64,000 bases of DNA from Neodontobutis hainanensis (GCA_024349245.1 JALDNG010000001.1:3866001-3930000), one strand, 5' to 3'; counted from the first letter of the stretch, positions 10,340 to 22,654 are shown. Notes: generated from the sequence alone by a model not told the origin. Numbers and translations: made by a program.

Positions 10340-10860
10340 AGCATTCAACGTTTGCTCTAATGTTATGATCAAAGTAACGGCCAAAAGGTCAGGGTCTAGT
10401 CTGAAAGGTATAAAGCCGAAGTAAACAAACACAAAGTAAGTAAGTAAACTACAAAAATTTACATTATCAAATAGGCACACTGGAAAAAGACCTTAGAAAG
10501 TTTAACTCAAGACGTGAGGCAAACTCTGGGTCAAAGACAGGCAAGGTCCAAAAACACAAAGAGACAAAGAATACAAAAACTGCTGGAACGCTGACGAGTA
10601 CAAAAAAATCAGGCAGAGAACAAATGGAAGGAGGTGAGTATATATACAGACTAGGAAGGGCAAGACAAATGGACACAGGTGAAACACACAAAATGTGAAA
10701 ATAAACATGACTTAAGAACTGGGCATGAGTCACATAAACATGATAACCTGAAAATAGACGAAGGAGAAGATTGCCATGTCCAACTAGCCACACTAAAGCT
10801 AACAACGACAAAATGCATTGGGAGCGCTCTCCGAGATTGACCATTAGAGGTTTTTTACAC
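10340..10860. repeat. Probable fish interspersed repeat
   Basis: Purine-rich, caa/aca-rich text typical of a class of fish interspersed repeats: ggtcagggtctagtctgaaa near 10388, agacaggcaaggtcc near 10535, and aaaatgtgaaaataaacatg near 10690. The minus-strand 131-codon frame across it is explained by the skewed composition. I recognise the style only. The boundaries are approximate and no terminal repeats were found. Confidence 0.4.
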
Positions 10861-11127
10861 AAGGCATTTCAACCAATAAGCAAAAATATATTGATGTTTG
10901 ACTGCTCTTTTACTTTGAAGTGAGTTTAAAGTGTCAAATCTTTAAATACGAAGGAGGGTTGAATGATACGAATGAGTGAATTGGTGCTGCGGAAGAGGAG
11001 ACACATGCGGTCAATACAATATTTGCTACAGCAAGAAATGAATTTGACATAGACCTCCCAAAAAAATGAAAAACTTAGATGCAAAAGGATCTGCAATACG
11101 TTACAACCTTATCAGGATATAAACTCT
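10861..11127. other. No definable feature
   Basis: Short AT-rich spacer. Confidence 0.4.
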
Positions 11128-11320
11128 GATCTCATGTGGGAAAGTCCAGGGTTTTGTTTGAGACATTTTTACTCTTTTGACCAACCCCAAGTTTGTTGTA
11201 CTGACTCTGGATTTCTGTTTTCCCCAAAGATGAAAATAATGCTCTGCTCAAGTGTCAAGCGGCACAAAAACTCTTTTATAGTCTCTTTCTTTAGCCCTAA
11301 ATCAGTAGCTCCTATAGTAT
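11128..11320 (+). repeat. Diverged repeat, copy B
   Basis: Partner of 9175-9380, in the same orientation about 2 kb away. The best-conserved part is ccccaaagatgaaaat followed by the gtcaagcggcacaaaaact block. Confidence 0.5.
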
Positions 11321-11386
11321 GTAAAAAGGGTGACACTTTATATAAATTGCAAACTATTATATTATTTATATACAGTATATACTTTA

Positions 11387-11600
11387 CAGTATTGTTCAAA
11401 AATAATGGCAGTACAATGTGACTAACCAGAATAATCCAGGTTTTTAGAATATTTTTATTGCTAAATGGCAAACATGTTACCAGTAGGTGCAATAGAGTCT
11501 CAGAAAACAAACAAGACCCAGCATTTATGATATGCATGCTCTTAAGGCTATGCAATTGGGCAATTATTTAAAAGAGGTGTGTTTAAAAAAAAATAGCAGT
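11387..11600 (+). repeat. Left terminal inverted repeat of the Tc1 element
   Basis: Matches the reverse complement of 12690-12890 over almost its whole length with scattered substitutions and small indels. The inner repeat motif aatagcagt ends at 11600. Confidence 0.92.
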
Positions 11601-11656
11601 AGTGTCTGCCGTTGACTGTACAAACTTAAAACTATTTATTACAAGCGTTTTTGTTT

Positions 11657-12472
11657 CTAGGATTTAGCAATCGCTAAACTAATATTTTGTTGTATGACCA
11701 CAGTTTTTTTAAACTGCTTCACATCTGTGTGGCACCTCTCAGCTTTTATTCCACTCCATGTTTGTTTAACAACATTCCACAATTCATTTACATTTCTGGT
11801 TTTTGCTTCAGAAACAGCTTCTAGATTAAATTGAGGTCTGGGAATTGGACTGGCCACTCCATAACATAAATTTAAACATAAGTTTACGTGTGTTTGGGGT
11901 CAGTGTCTTGTTGAAACAAACATTTCAAGGGCATGTCCTCTTCAGCATAAGGCAACATGACCAAGTATTTTGACAATATACAAACTGATCCATGATCCCT
12001 GGTATGCAATAAATATAGTAGGAAAAACTTGTCCATATCATGATGCTTGCTTCACTGTCTTCACTGTCTTCACTGTCTTCACTGTGGCTTGAATTCAGAG
12101 TTTGGGGGTCGTCTCACAAACTGTCTATGGCCTTTGGACCCAAAAAGAACAATTTTACTCTCATCAGTCCACAAAATGTTTCTCTTTAGGCCAGTTGATG
12201 TGTTCTTTGGCAAATTGTAACCTCTTCTGCGCATGCCTTTTTTTAAAACAAAGGTCTTTGCAGGGCATTCTTGAAAATAGATTAGCTTCACACAGACGTT
12301 TTCTAACTGTCACAGTACTTACAGGTAACGCCAGACTGTCTTTGATCCTGGAGCTGATCATTGGCTGAGCCTTTGCCATTCTGGTTATCCTTCGATCCAT
12401 TTTGACGGTTGTCTTCCATTTTCTTCCATGTCTCTCTGGTTTTGCTCTCCATTTTAAGGCATTGGAGATCAT
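11657..12472 (-). pseudogene. Tc1-like transposase, frameshifted
   Basis: Read from 12472 downward, a basic N-terminal region with TVTVRKRLCEANL (second helix-turn-helix) leads to FAKEHINWPKEKH. In another frame it continues as NILWTDESKIVLFGSKG at about 12150-12200, which holds the first catalytic aspartate of the DD34E core. The C-terminal part ends with NELWNVVKQTWSGI and a repeat of lysine-rich codons. A large block between about 11860 and 12080, containing the second aspartate and the PIE glutamate, is degenerate. The lost frame and missing motifs make it non-functional. Any mobilisation would need a transposase from elsewhere. Confidence 0.92.
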
Positions 12473-12689
12473 TTAAGATGAACAGCATATAATGTTTTGC
12501 ACCTCTTTATAGGTTTTACCCTACTCCAATCTTTATAATCAAAGTACGCTGTTCTTCTGAACAATGTCTTAAACGACCCATATTCCTTAGGCTTTCAAAC
12601 GCATGTTCAACAAGTTCTGGTGGCTTTATCCTTAAATAGGGGCCACCTGTTTTTTCTTAAAATTGATGATCTCAGTGATTAAATGCCAC

Positions 12690-12890
12690 ACTGCTATTTT
12701 TTTTAACAGACAGTTTGCCCAATAGCACAGCTTTAAGAGCGTGCATATCATAAATGCTGGGTCTTGTTTGTTTTCTGAGAATCTACTGCACCTACTGGTA
12801 ACTTGTTTGCCACTTATCAATAAAAATATACAAAAAACCTGGATTATTCTGGTTAGTCACATTGTACTGCTATTATTTTGAACAATACTG
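12690..12890 (-). repeat. Right terminal inverted repeat of the Tc1 element
   Basis: Inverted partner of 11387-11600. The inner motif (actgctatt on the plus strand) starts at 12690 and the outer end closes with aatactg at 12890. Confidence 0.92.
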
Positions 12891-12892
12891 TA

Positions 12893-15157
12893 AATACATA
12901 TCATTTGTTATGCTTAATAGGAAAATGTGTATTGTGCTTAAGGGCTGTGTCAAGAGAAAGATTCAAACACAAATTTTTATTCTCTTGAAACACATCAATC
13001 TGATCACGATAAAACTAAACTAACTCTAGTGCGGTTGCTGTGTGAGTGTAGCTCTCTTGAAAAAGTGTGAATGTTGCCACACAAACCTCAGTGCCACCAA
13101 ACATGCTCCGAGACCTTCCATCTGACCCCAAGCCGACCACAGACGTCTAAACAACGGGAGTGTTATAAATTGGCGTTGAAAATATAACATAACGTTGAGA
13201 GCGGAAAAAAACAACAAGCCAAAACAATATTGCCCATGAACAAAACTCTCAGAGGCAAACGTAAAGCACTGAGGAAGTACTCAATACTCGTGCTACCCTT
13301 GGGACTCGATCTGAAAAAACAAAATGGCACCAAAATTCATATTGAGTTTGTTGTTATTTTGTGCATGTATTTCAGTATTGCCTAGTTTTGTATCTGTTCA
13401 CCACCACAACCTACCTGCTATAATAAAAAGGAAAAAAGACTCATTTAATCACTAAGGATCATTGAAAGAGGCATCATTTTATTTTGTTGAAAGTCCTGCT
13501 GCTCTACTAAAATCCCATGCAGGGGCCATATTGTTCATAGAGCTTTCATCTTTTTGTGTGTCTGTTACTCCACTGCTTCAAGCAGGTTTTTAAACTAAAG
13601 TTTTCCTATAGCACAAAGCAAAATAAAATCAATAACGCAAGTAAACAATACAATTAATAGTTTTAAATAAAATAATAAAAAATGAGAAACGATTGCAAAA
13701 GAGGAAAAAAGGGAGCAATAGGTTACAACAATAAACAATACACATTCACCAAAACCAAGTTCAAGTGCTATTTTGGAGTTCTGAAATGTAGTGTGGAGCG
13801 AGTCAGTTCAATGATTTTAAAACAATAAAATCTTTCACTTCAAAGAAATACACCTTATCCACCATGTGTGATGGAAAGTTCACACTTAAAGAGTATGCAC
13901 AATGTAGCATTTTATTTTTCTGAGACAGTTGTATTGTTCTAGGAACTTTCTTTTCTGATAACAGGTCAAACTGTGAACACCACACGCTTAAGAACATAAC
14001 TGGACCAATCATTATTGAACCACAGACCTGCAGAACACTGTTAAACTTTTCCATCTGGCTAATATTGTTATTGCCATGGTAACGCTGTGATTGACACACA
14101 GACAGTCTACAAGCAAATTAATTTCAAGCACAGTGCCTGCTACTTTGGCTTTGTAATTGTGTATGAAATAGGGCTTTTTGGGACAGGAGAGGAAAAAATC
14201 TTTTTTTATAGATCTCCAATGGAACAAATGACAGTAGGTATAAAATCATGACTGTCCCAGTTAAATTGTGACGTATGTGCACTCTAAATAAAATAAACAG
14301 TTTAACTTTAGATCAAAATTGCTGTCGGCTTGTGACTATTGAATGTACCTAATCTAATCATAATCTCAGTTTAACTTTTCTCTTAAATTTTCTTAGTTTT
14401 GGAAATGTCACTCTTGTAATGGTGGTCTGCAGGAAATGAATCTGAGTTTTGAACTGTGGCCCTGCTGATTGACCTCCTGTGTATGGAACACTTCTAAGTA
14501 TATTGCCTTTTTCATTTGAGTCCTTGTGCGTTTTGAGTCTGTACTTTTCAAAGCCTGGCTCTGACGGTATGAGAGCAGCTCTGGAGCCACACACAGAGCC
14601 TCCCTTCCAGCTTTGCCTCTGATGCCATCTTACCTGACAGCCATCCAGGCCAAATGTGCTCAAATAACTCATCCATAAGCACTAAGAGAAATGTATACGC
14701 ATTAGCTCTAGCTGCCAAACTTCGAGCCATCCAAATTATTACTGTTCTATTTTCTGTTACATTCACCATGACTCAAAAATGTTGCTTTTATATAGCTAAT
14801 TTAGTTTTTTTCTTAGTGTGTGTGTCTTAGAAGCAGGTAACAGTGAATTATGTAAGGGTTAGGATATAAAAAATTATAATTTAATGAATTTAAATGGCAG
14901 TGTTTAACATCTGCCTCTATCCAAAATATTGCTACCATGCTGGAAACTAATTTATACCCTGTGGCGCCAACAAGAATCGGTGTAGCCATTGATATGTTCC
15001 CCACTGTAAATAAAAACATTTCACTGTTTAAATTCACAAGCATAAAAAGCTGACCGTCACTGCTTAAAATGATTCAAATTAGCTACAATCCGTGTCTCTC
15101 TTCAACCATCCGTCATGTGTCAAAACAGATGCTAACGGTATTGTATGCTACAATTCA
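12893..15157. other. Long stretch without a definable feature
   Basis: AT-rich, non-repetitive DNA. Minus-strand frames at 13803-14227 and 14358-14769 are open for 70-105 codons but lack motifs, coherent overlap or splice structure. Nothing here can be called a gene. Confidence 0.4.
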
Positions 15158-15165
15158 ACTCTTCG

Positions 15166-15733
15166 CAGTGTTGCTAACTTAGTAACTTGTCACTATATTT
15201 AGCAACTATTCAGACCCCTCTAGCTACTCTTAAAAAAAAATTGACTAGCAACAAATTTAGTGACTTTTCCTGGTGTTATTGGAGACTTTATTATTACTTT
15301 TCTCAGCGTGTGGTGGCGTAATCCCCTCCCCAGTCCCAAAGTAGCCTACTCACACATGGTTGCTCATCATGTCTCAGTCTAAACTCTATGCTAAAAAATA
15401 CAGAAATGAGTGGGAATCAAATCCTGAAAAGGCTGGTTTATTGGAGATGGCACACGGGAAGACTGCCTGTATTGTAAGGCTGATTTCGTTAACAAACTTA
15501 GTGTGGAAAAAAAGACATTGCAAAACACGCAACTCAAAATCATACTAAAAAGGAAAAGCCTTATAACTGCCATTTATGGTTACATTTTTGTAAAACATTG
15601 TCATTTCTCTCTCCTACAACATCCATTACAAATAAATGATTATGGTAAATTATTCAAACTAGGTAATGATGTCATTTAGCAACTTTTAGGACTGCCAATA
15701 GCTACTGTCCTTACTAAGGAGTTGGCAACACTG
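15166..15733 (+). mobile_element. Non-autonomous hAT element with BED-type fragment
   Basis: The left terminus cagtgttgctaactt matches the reverse complement of the right end (gagttggcaacactg) as cagtgttgccaactc. The flanks actcttcg (15158-15165) and actctagg (15734-15741) agree at six of eight positions, fitting an aged 8-bp hAT target duplication. Inside, a plus-strand frame at 15369 begins MSQSKLYAKKYRNEWESNPE and, after a frame change, resembles the start of a BED zinc-finger region of hAT transposases. The catalytic domain is absent, so the 568-bp element is internally deleted. Confidence 0.85.
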
Positions 15734-15741
15734 ACTCTAGG

Positions 15742-16144
15742 TATCAACAAGTAAAAAAGTGAGCATAAATACCTGACATAACCAGACAGAAATTATTTGA
15801 TTGGACAAATTGTGCTTGTATAATCAGAACATTTGTATTTTCCCCATTTAACAGGAAATAAAAAACCTTCAAAGTTGGAACTTCCGGTGATGTCAAGCAA
15901 CAAGGCCAATACATAGCTTCTCTGCAAGAACAAAAAAAATGTTTTTGTTTTTTAGTTGGCAAGAACAGGATATTTCAGGCATACGCAAAATTTAATGTGT
16001 GCCTTGAGAGGTTGTCATTTTGAAAATTGTCCAATTTTATAAACTGTGCTAAAAATAATTCAGTTACTGGAAATATATTGCTATTTTTTTGTGGTCAAAA
16101 CCGGCTTTTTTGAGATGAGCCTGTTGAGCAAAGTAAATCCATGA
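15742..16144. other. No definable feature
   Basis: AT-rich, no recognised element. Confidence 0.4.
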
Positions 16145-16475
16145 GTGTATAATCCATGCATTTTGAACCTCTCGCTTGGATTACTGTAACTCTTTGTGTT
16201 GTGGGTTGGTATCTTCTATATGTTGTCTGCAGTTAGTCCAAAACACAGCTGCACGTCTTCTTACTGCTACAGGGCGTTTTAACCATATAACTCCTGTGCT
16301 AGCCTCTCTGCACTGGTTTCCTGTCAGCTACAGGATTTTTTTTTCAGATTTTATTGATTGTTTTTAAATGTGTAAATAGACTGGCCCCTCCACGTACGAG
16401 TTGTTGTGTATCCATGTTCCCACCAGAACACTGAGGTTGACAAACCAGTTAATTTTAGATGTACCGGGAAAGACA
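16145..16475 (+). mobile_element. LINE fragment (L2/CR1/Rex1-like C-terminal end)
   Basis: The plus-strand translation reads DYCNSLCCGL, LQLVQNTAARLLTATGRFNH, ITPVLASLHWFPVSYRI, then after frame slips a LAPPRYELL...RTLRLTNQL segment. This is the well-known C-terminal region of L2/CR1-type LINE reverse transcriptases. The upstream RT core is missing and the end is degenerate. A short tandem of tacggtccgt follows at 16480-16505. Confidence 0.88.
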
Positions 16476-16509
16476 TGTTTACGGTCCGTTACGGTCCGTT
16501 ACGGACCAG

Positions 16510-17040
16510 TTTCTAATCAAAGGCTGTAATATTAAATGATTGTGTGTGTCACTTTAAAAATGTGTATATTTAAGTTAAGTAAGTTGATACTCTAATTACG
16601 ACGCTACTACAAGATAAAAATTAGACTTTAGCTGCAATGAAACAATTTGGTCCATAAAAGTTTCTCTTTACATTTTGTGTTGAATAGTTTTGAGAATGAT
16701 ATTGTAAAATATTATATTTAACAAAAAAATGTTCGATAGCAGTGATGTTAAGCATTCAAATAAATTGTAGGTTTTTTATGTTTTTAAAGAAAATGACAAG
16801 CTATAAATAGTATTACTTTGTTCTCAAACACAAATTAGTTATTACTGTCCAATAATTCCATTAAAGTTGAACAGCCCTGGTCTGTGTCATGTAGTGACTG
16901 TCCCATAATAAGAAGACTCCACCAGGTCAGTAGTTTCAGTCGGTATCACAAAAACTACATTATTCTTTATGTCATTGATTATTATTCTTAATGTAAGTAA
17001 TTTCTGTTGTTTTATAGTTTTCCAACTGACACACATACAC
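16510..17040. other. No definable feature
   Basis: AT-rich sequence without recognised repeats. Confidence 0.4.
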
Positions 17041-17044
17041 TATT

Positions 17045-17095
17045 CAGAGAAAGCCGGGGTTACAAAAGACAAAAAGGTTTGGGAACCATTGCTCT
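17045..17095 (+). mobile_element. Possible hAT-type terminal remnant
   Basis: The text acaaaaaggtttgggaaccattgctctag is the reverse complement of a common hAT-like end (cagtggttcccaaac...). I see no matching left end or target duplication, so only a solitary end is supported. Confidence 0.35.
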
Positions 17096-17099
17096 AGCT

Positions 17100-18745
17100 A
17101 ACCACAGGTTATTTATTACAGGTTGTAGTAAGATTCTCTATATTGTCCTAAATGTCTGATACTGTGTAAATAACTCAATGCACAGCTGTGGTGTCTTACT
17201 GTGTGACCTACGACATGGATTCAACGCTTCTAACTAAATATTGTCCTACAAATAATTCATTAATTCATTGCTAATGTCACAAATCGCAGAGGGACATTGA
17301 CTCTATCATTAATCAACAAGGACGTGTTCTGTAAAAGGTTTGATTGCCTCTGCGCTTTGTTTCCAACATCATGAAGGTAATGTTTTTCAAATTATTTATT
17401 ATGGACGATTATATAGCCTATGTACTGTATATACTGTCTATTTTTGTATTTTAGCTTACACTGGTCTTGATATAATTTCAGGGTACTTGATAAATTAGCG
17501 GTTAACCAAGCGTTTCTATTATGTTCCCATGGTTGACCGAAATGAAAAATGAAAGATGTTAACATTAAGGTGTGGTGGTCAAAGGTAAGACTTCTTTTGT
17601 GAATTTGTTAGGCTACATTATAACATTAACTTATAGTTACGTTGTTGTTAGGAGACGCTAAAAGGCAATGTTCCAGAGATGTTAGGCTAACAACTTAAGC
17701 TAATTAGTGCTAAGGAGAAATGTATAAGATGCAAAAAAACTCACCTTGGGTGAAACATAAATGTTGTTAAGCTCCTGGAACTAAGGTTTTTGTTAGCTCT
17801 GTAGCTGAAGTTCTTCTCGCCATTACTACCTCAGTTTATGTAGAAACACTCAATTCTCGCTGGCCATAGTTTTGCTTTATTTTGACAAACATATGCTAAT
17901 GATCCTTATATTTCTGAATATAAATGCATAAAGAGATTCAGCCTTATGGCCGATTTTGTTTGCACCAATGTCAAAGCAATCCCCTAATTCAAAAAACATG
18001 ATTCATAAACACCATTTTTTTCCCATGTCCATCTGTTCTGCATAAATTTTCAAGACTGAAGCAGTAGCCCACGTTCTTAAAAAAAAATCAATTAAAACAC
18101 TGCAGCATGATTGTCGAGACCAGCATCATTTATTTTTTCTGTGAATTTTGTTCCAAGACACTTTCTATTCAGCTTCTTGATCTCGCTGGTCACATGACTC
18201 CTCCATCTCCGTTGCCATGGGACACCGTTTCCATAGTGCTCGTTGCTGCCTCTAACCCCCAGACTGGGAAGATCATTTGAAATAAGCATAATTGGACATA
18301 AAAACTTGAGGAAATTGTTTGTGAGCAAATGCGTCTTCTTTCTTTCCGCGGATTCCCACTAAGTCCAAACTCATTACAGAGTTTTATAGCCTCCGTCCTG
18401 TTTGTGGTGAGAATAATAAAATGTACAAAAATAAATCTGTGCTCGGTTAAGGTCGAAGCATAGCGGAAGAAAAGAATCAGAAATTCAAATGTTGGAAAGA
18501 TAAATACAGAAATATCTGAGTGGGAAGAAAAAACAAATGTGATTATTTTTATAAGAATAATTGGAAGACCTGATGCTGTGACTGAGAAAAAAAAAGGGCA
18601 TTACGTTTACTCAATATTAGATCAGAAAACTGGAGAATAACAATAGAAAACCAAAAGCTGGCAAAGTGTTTTTCAATTCATTAGATCTGCCGTCAGTTTG
18701 AAAAGATCACCCCACAGGAGCTGGAAATGAGATCTGGAGATGACA

Positions 18746-18748
<3 letters not shown>
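17100..18748. other. Long stretch without a definable feature
   Basis: AT-rich. It contains a moderately GC-rich patch around 18170-18260 (ctccatctccgttgccatgg) without exon structure. Confidence 0.4.

Positions 18749-18826
<78 letters not shown>
18749..18826. repeat. (AT)39 microsatellite
   Basis: A perfect 78-bp AT dinucleotide run. The minus-strand frame with an isoleucine-tyrosine repeat across it is an artefact. Confidence 0.98.
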
Positions 18827-18829
<3 letters not shown>

Positions 18830-18879
18830 TTGAAGTATTGCTGTGCATGGAATAGTTATTGTTATTTTCTGCCAGGGCC

Positions 18880-18995
18880 AATGAGAAATGTACAGTTATA
18901 AAGATTAATGAATGAAGCGTTTTGCTCTCTGATTTAGATCTGCCTTTCACTCGCTCTTTCCCGGCTCCCTCTGCTCCAGTGATAGACCTGGAGTT
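18880..18995 (+). repeat. Duplicated segment, copy 1
   Basis: Aligns with 22655-22790 in the same orientation. Shared blocks are aaatgtac, attaatgaatgaagcg against attcatgaatgaaacg, gatttaga, and ccctctgctcca followed by tgatag and a ctggag/ccggag end. Read on the minus strand, both copies give PGLS[LM]EQRE[PL]G, so it may be an old duplicated exon, a conserved element or a rare repeat. Confidence 0.55.
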
Positions 18996-18999
18996 TAAA

Positions 19000-19864
19000 C
19001 AAAAACAGAAAAAAGATCAAATGTGCCACTAAATGTGCACATTTCTTTTTTTGTCCTCTGAACTCCTTGACCTTGCACAAATTGCTTTTCTCTTTTCTTT
19101 AGAGCTTTGTGTTTTTATCATCCCACTCCTAACATCACAGTTTTCCAGTTGAATTCAACTCAATGTAATTCATCTGGACTAATGTTGCAACAATATTACC
19201 CAAACTTAAGACAAGTTTGAAAACTTGCTCTGTATGTATTCTCTATTGCTTATGGAGAAAAGAAATACAGGCAGAAGAATTTCAAAGCACGAGATGGTGG
19301 TTCTAAATGTCAAACTAGCTTTACTAAGCTGTAAATGGTTCCATGGAGTAAAAAACTAAAACAAAAAACAGTGGGATGTGTTTGTGAATAACCATGGGCA
19401 GCATGCTGTGATTTTGGGGATATTAGTAAAACTAAATCTTAGTAAATTAGTCACATGTTTTTGTGCATTGAAATTGTCTCCCTCAAATCCAGTGAGGCCA
19501 AACACAAATTGTCCATTGTTCACATTATTACTGAGATCTAAATACTGTGGATCTCGAAAACAAAACAAAAAAATCTTAGTAAATCAAGCCCCACCATTTT
19601 AAGTGCAGGGTAAAATACTGAAATGAAGGATCTGACTTCTGTAGTGCATTGCATATTGTGTCATTTTCAACTCTTGGCAAATAATTACAAAACAAAAATT
19701 TTTTTTAATTACAAAACAAAAATTAAAAGAATAAAGTCTTACATTAATATTTTTTTTACAAATTTGAAAGATGAAGATTTCACAATTACAAAAAGTGTTG
19801 TACTACTCAAGAACTCAGACTTAGGATTAAGATTTTATTAAGGTTCCCAGTCTAGTTTACAAAC
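19000..19864. other. No definable feature
   Basis: AT-rich. It includes a short tandem duplication of aattacaaaacaaaaatt at 19682-19722. Confidence 0.45.
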
Positions 19865-20165
19865 ATCCTCCTACTCTTCAGATTCAGAATTGTATTTACA
19901 TTTGTGGGCAGTTATTGTGCTCGTGGGTGTCGCAGATACATACTGAATGTTCTTTCCGCCGCAGTAGGACTCGGAATGTCTCCAGGTGGATCTGCCCACA
20001 GTGGACACATGCCACTTTAGCTGCAGCTCAAATGGACAGACATGGGTTCTCCTGGAGGCTGTGCACTGCTTATGGAGCACATGGGTCTAGTGGCTCTCAG
20101 GTGGTGTCTCCCTCCGTCACGACCACTGCCACGAGGACTGTGCACAGAGTGGGTTATGAAACAGG
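19865..20165 (-). other. GC-richer patch with open frames on both strands
   Basis: Sharply different in composition from its surroundings. A 70-codon minus-strand frame ends at 19871 with acidic residues (NSESEE), and an 85-codon plus-strand frame overlaps it. Neither shows a motif that I recognise. It may be a fragment of an unknown transposon or a small exon. Confidence 0.2.
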
Positions 20166-20169
20166 TTAT

Positions 20170-22015
20170 TAGCATCTTGTGATTCATGTTGGGTATTTCT
20201 TTGCAGGATATATTTCAATCAAGGTCCACATTTATATCTCTATTTAAATCTTTTTACTCTTAAAAACATATTTTGCTGTGTCTCATTGTTTCTGACAATT
20301 CCTTTGCCATCCAATAAAAGTTAATACTTTTGTGTAAACCTTCAATACTTTTGCATAAAAGCTGCTCTATAGAAATATACATTGGTTGGAAAATTTCTTC
20401 CTTTGTTATTTGAAATCCTTGCAGTTTCTCATGAAGGGAAAGTTGTTCATAAAGTCTAAAGAAACTCGTCATACAAGCTGAGGCTTTCCAGGAGGGTCAT
20501 CCACAAATAGATGAAGAACTTGATGAACTTACAGAACTTGACGTGCGCTTCATAATCTATCTCTGTTCACAAGTGTAAGAGCAGAGTAGAGACATCTCAA
20601 CTGGCAATTACAATTAAAACATTTAATTGATTAGGAATATGTCTTCAAAGATTGTCTGAAACTGTGTGAAAAGGCTGTTGGCTCTCTGAGTTGATAATTT
20701 TGTTTGGCTAGGTCAGTTTGGTTTTACACAGGAAGTTTTAAATTCACTCAAAAGGACTTTTCCCATGTCAACATAAGTCTGTGGGCTCTGGCTGAATGGC
20801 AGCTGGTATTTACTGTTAAACAAAAGAAAGTAATGAAAAGACTGATGCAAAGCCAGAACAGGCTCATTATTGTTATTTATGGGCATTATAATGACTAACA
20901 GCACTAAATGCACTATTAAACATTTGCTGAAATCACTAGATGCACTTTACTAGATATAATATTTTGGGTTTATAAGTGTTGGCAAAAACTGCTGGATTAT
21001 GGAGCCGACTGGACTAGGGACAAGATAGACTTATGACTTATGACTTATGACTATATGACTTAGAGGAGGAGAGTTTTATTTCATCACCAACCTGCCTGGA
21101 GACAGAGAACACTCAATACAGAGTACAGGGAGTGTTCAAGCCTGACATGCTTCTGGTACAGCATATGTAGCTACGTATTGCGTCATTGATTAGGCAATGT
21201 TGTTTTAGTGTCACTTGTTTGTGCTAAATGGGGACAGAGCTACAGAGATATAGATGCTGTAATCACAGCTTCGGTGTGAAAGAGGCCTCATAAGACCCTC
21301 TGACCAGAACACACAGTTCTTACAGAGATTGTCAGGGATTATTATACAGATCTTAAATTGGGTTAAGGACATTATATATGGATAATTCCCCAACAATAAG
21401 AATATGCCAATTCACCGTCTTGAATGGCATCTTAGCACTGCCATTAAAAATTGCAAGCCCAATTAAGTAATTTTACAAGTCATCTCAAAACAAAAAACAT
21501 GCAATAACCAGATAACAAAAACTTTGGGCTCAGTGCAGTCAAATACAGCAGCCATTTCTCTTAAATAAATCATTTGAAATGCTAAAAGAAGTACATTAAA
21601 GTCTATTTATAGCAACCCTGACCTCCAATATCAGTGTACATATCAATTGATTGATGCTAGAAAGTATGGGGCCACACAAAGGGTCTACCTTAGGGGTCCC
21701 CAGTCCGAGTTATATTTATTATAGGTGGGAGAGGCCCAAGATGAGACAGTAGAAAAAGAAAGCTGCATTTAGAAGAAAATACCACGTCCTAATTAAATTA
21801 TGGATTCATTGCAACAGGTGATACACAAGGCCCAAGCCTGCTCTGTGTTGCATGTGGCGAGCAGCTCTTACCAGGCTATAGAAAAACACTAAAAACCCTA
21901 ATATCTTATCTTTGTGAAGCAGCACTCTTGCTAGACTATGTGCCAGTTTTAAAGTAGTCTATTTACCTAATATAGGCTGCTTTAATGATTTTCCAGGCTG
22001 TGTTAATAATTGTCG
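20170..22015. other. Long stretch without a definable feature
   Basis: AT-rich. The only structure is a short tandem of the 9-bp unit acttatgac at 21028-21062. Confidence 0.4.
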
Positions 22016-22017
22016 AC

Positions 22018-22268
22018 AGTATGAACCTCTCCCCAGTTCATACTGTTAATGTATCCTCGGGCAAGACACTTCACCCACCTTGCCTCCAGTGTCCGTAGCA
22101 CTGTGTGTGGTGGTCGGAGAAGGCTGTGAGCGTCGTGTGTATATGGCAGCCCCCCTCTTTGTCTGCCCCAGGGGTGAATGTGTGTGAATGGGGTGAGTGG
22201 AAGCACGATGTAAAGTGCTTTGGGTGCCCGAGAAGGGTGCAAAAAAGCGCATTATAAATGCATACCAT
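22018..22268 (+). repeat. SINE, 3' part
   Basis: Contains cgggcaagacacttcaccca near 22060 and the common fish tail of the type aaagtgctttgggtgcc...cattataaatgcatacc at 22210-22265. The counterpart at 60985-61215 lies in the opposite orientation and includes the upstream tRNA-like head that this copy lacks. Confidence 0.7.
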
Positions 22269-22269
22269 T

Positions 22270-22654
22270 TACTGTTTTGTACAAAAAGAAAGAAAACAGT
22301 TAATTGGCATCATTTGCGAGTAGTTGGATAATGAATTGTCCAAAAAACAATAAATAAGAACGTTTGACAGTTAGTCCAAATAAATCATTACATCATTTCT
22401 AGAAAACCGCACTTGATTTTTTTTTTTTTATTATTGATCCAAATATCAATCTTTGAAAGCATAGTCATACAACACAGTTCTTACTAATATGAGGTTAAGG
22501 TAGAAAATGTTGTCTACATTTCACATTGTATGCTTCAATTCTAGTTAATAATGAAGTTTTGCTCTCCATTGTAACATACCTATTGTGACACATTTTAATA
22601 AAATCTTGTGTTTTATCCCATGATGATTTTCTAAATTAACATTTATTACAATTC
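22270..22654. other. No definable feature
   Basis: AT-rich, with a T-run near 22417-22429. Confidence 0.4.

Larger units (their letters stand above)
11387..12890 (-). mobile_element. Full-length Tc1-like transposon with long inverted repeats
   Basis: The 1504-bp element starts cagtattgttcaaa and ends tgaacaatactg, flanked on both sides by TA (11385-11386 and 12891-12892), the Tc1/mariner target. The terminal inverted repeats are about 200 bp long. Each carries two copies of a short aatagcagt motif (aatggcagt at the left outer end), one near the outer and one at the inner end, the IR/DR arrangement known from Sleeping Beauty-like fish elements. The interior holds a minus-strand transposase relic. 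Both ends are present, but arm divergence and coding lesions indicate an old copy. Confidence 0.95.

Noticed and set aside
18693..18950. Minus-strand frame with a long isoleucine-tyrosine repeat
   Set aside because: It is translation of the (AT)39 microsatellite.
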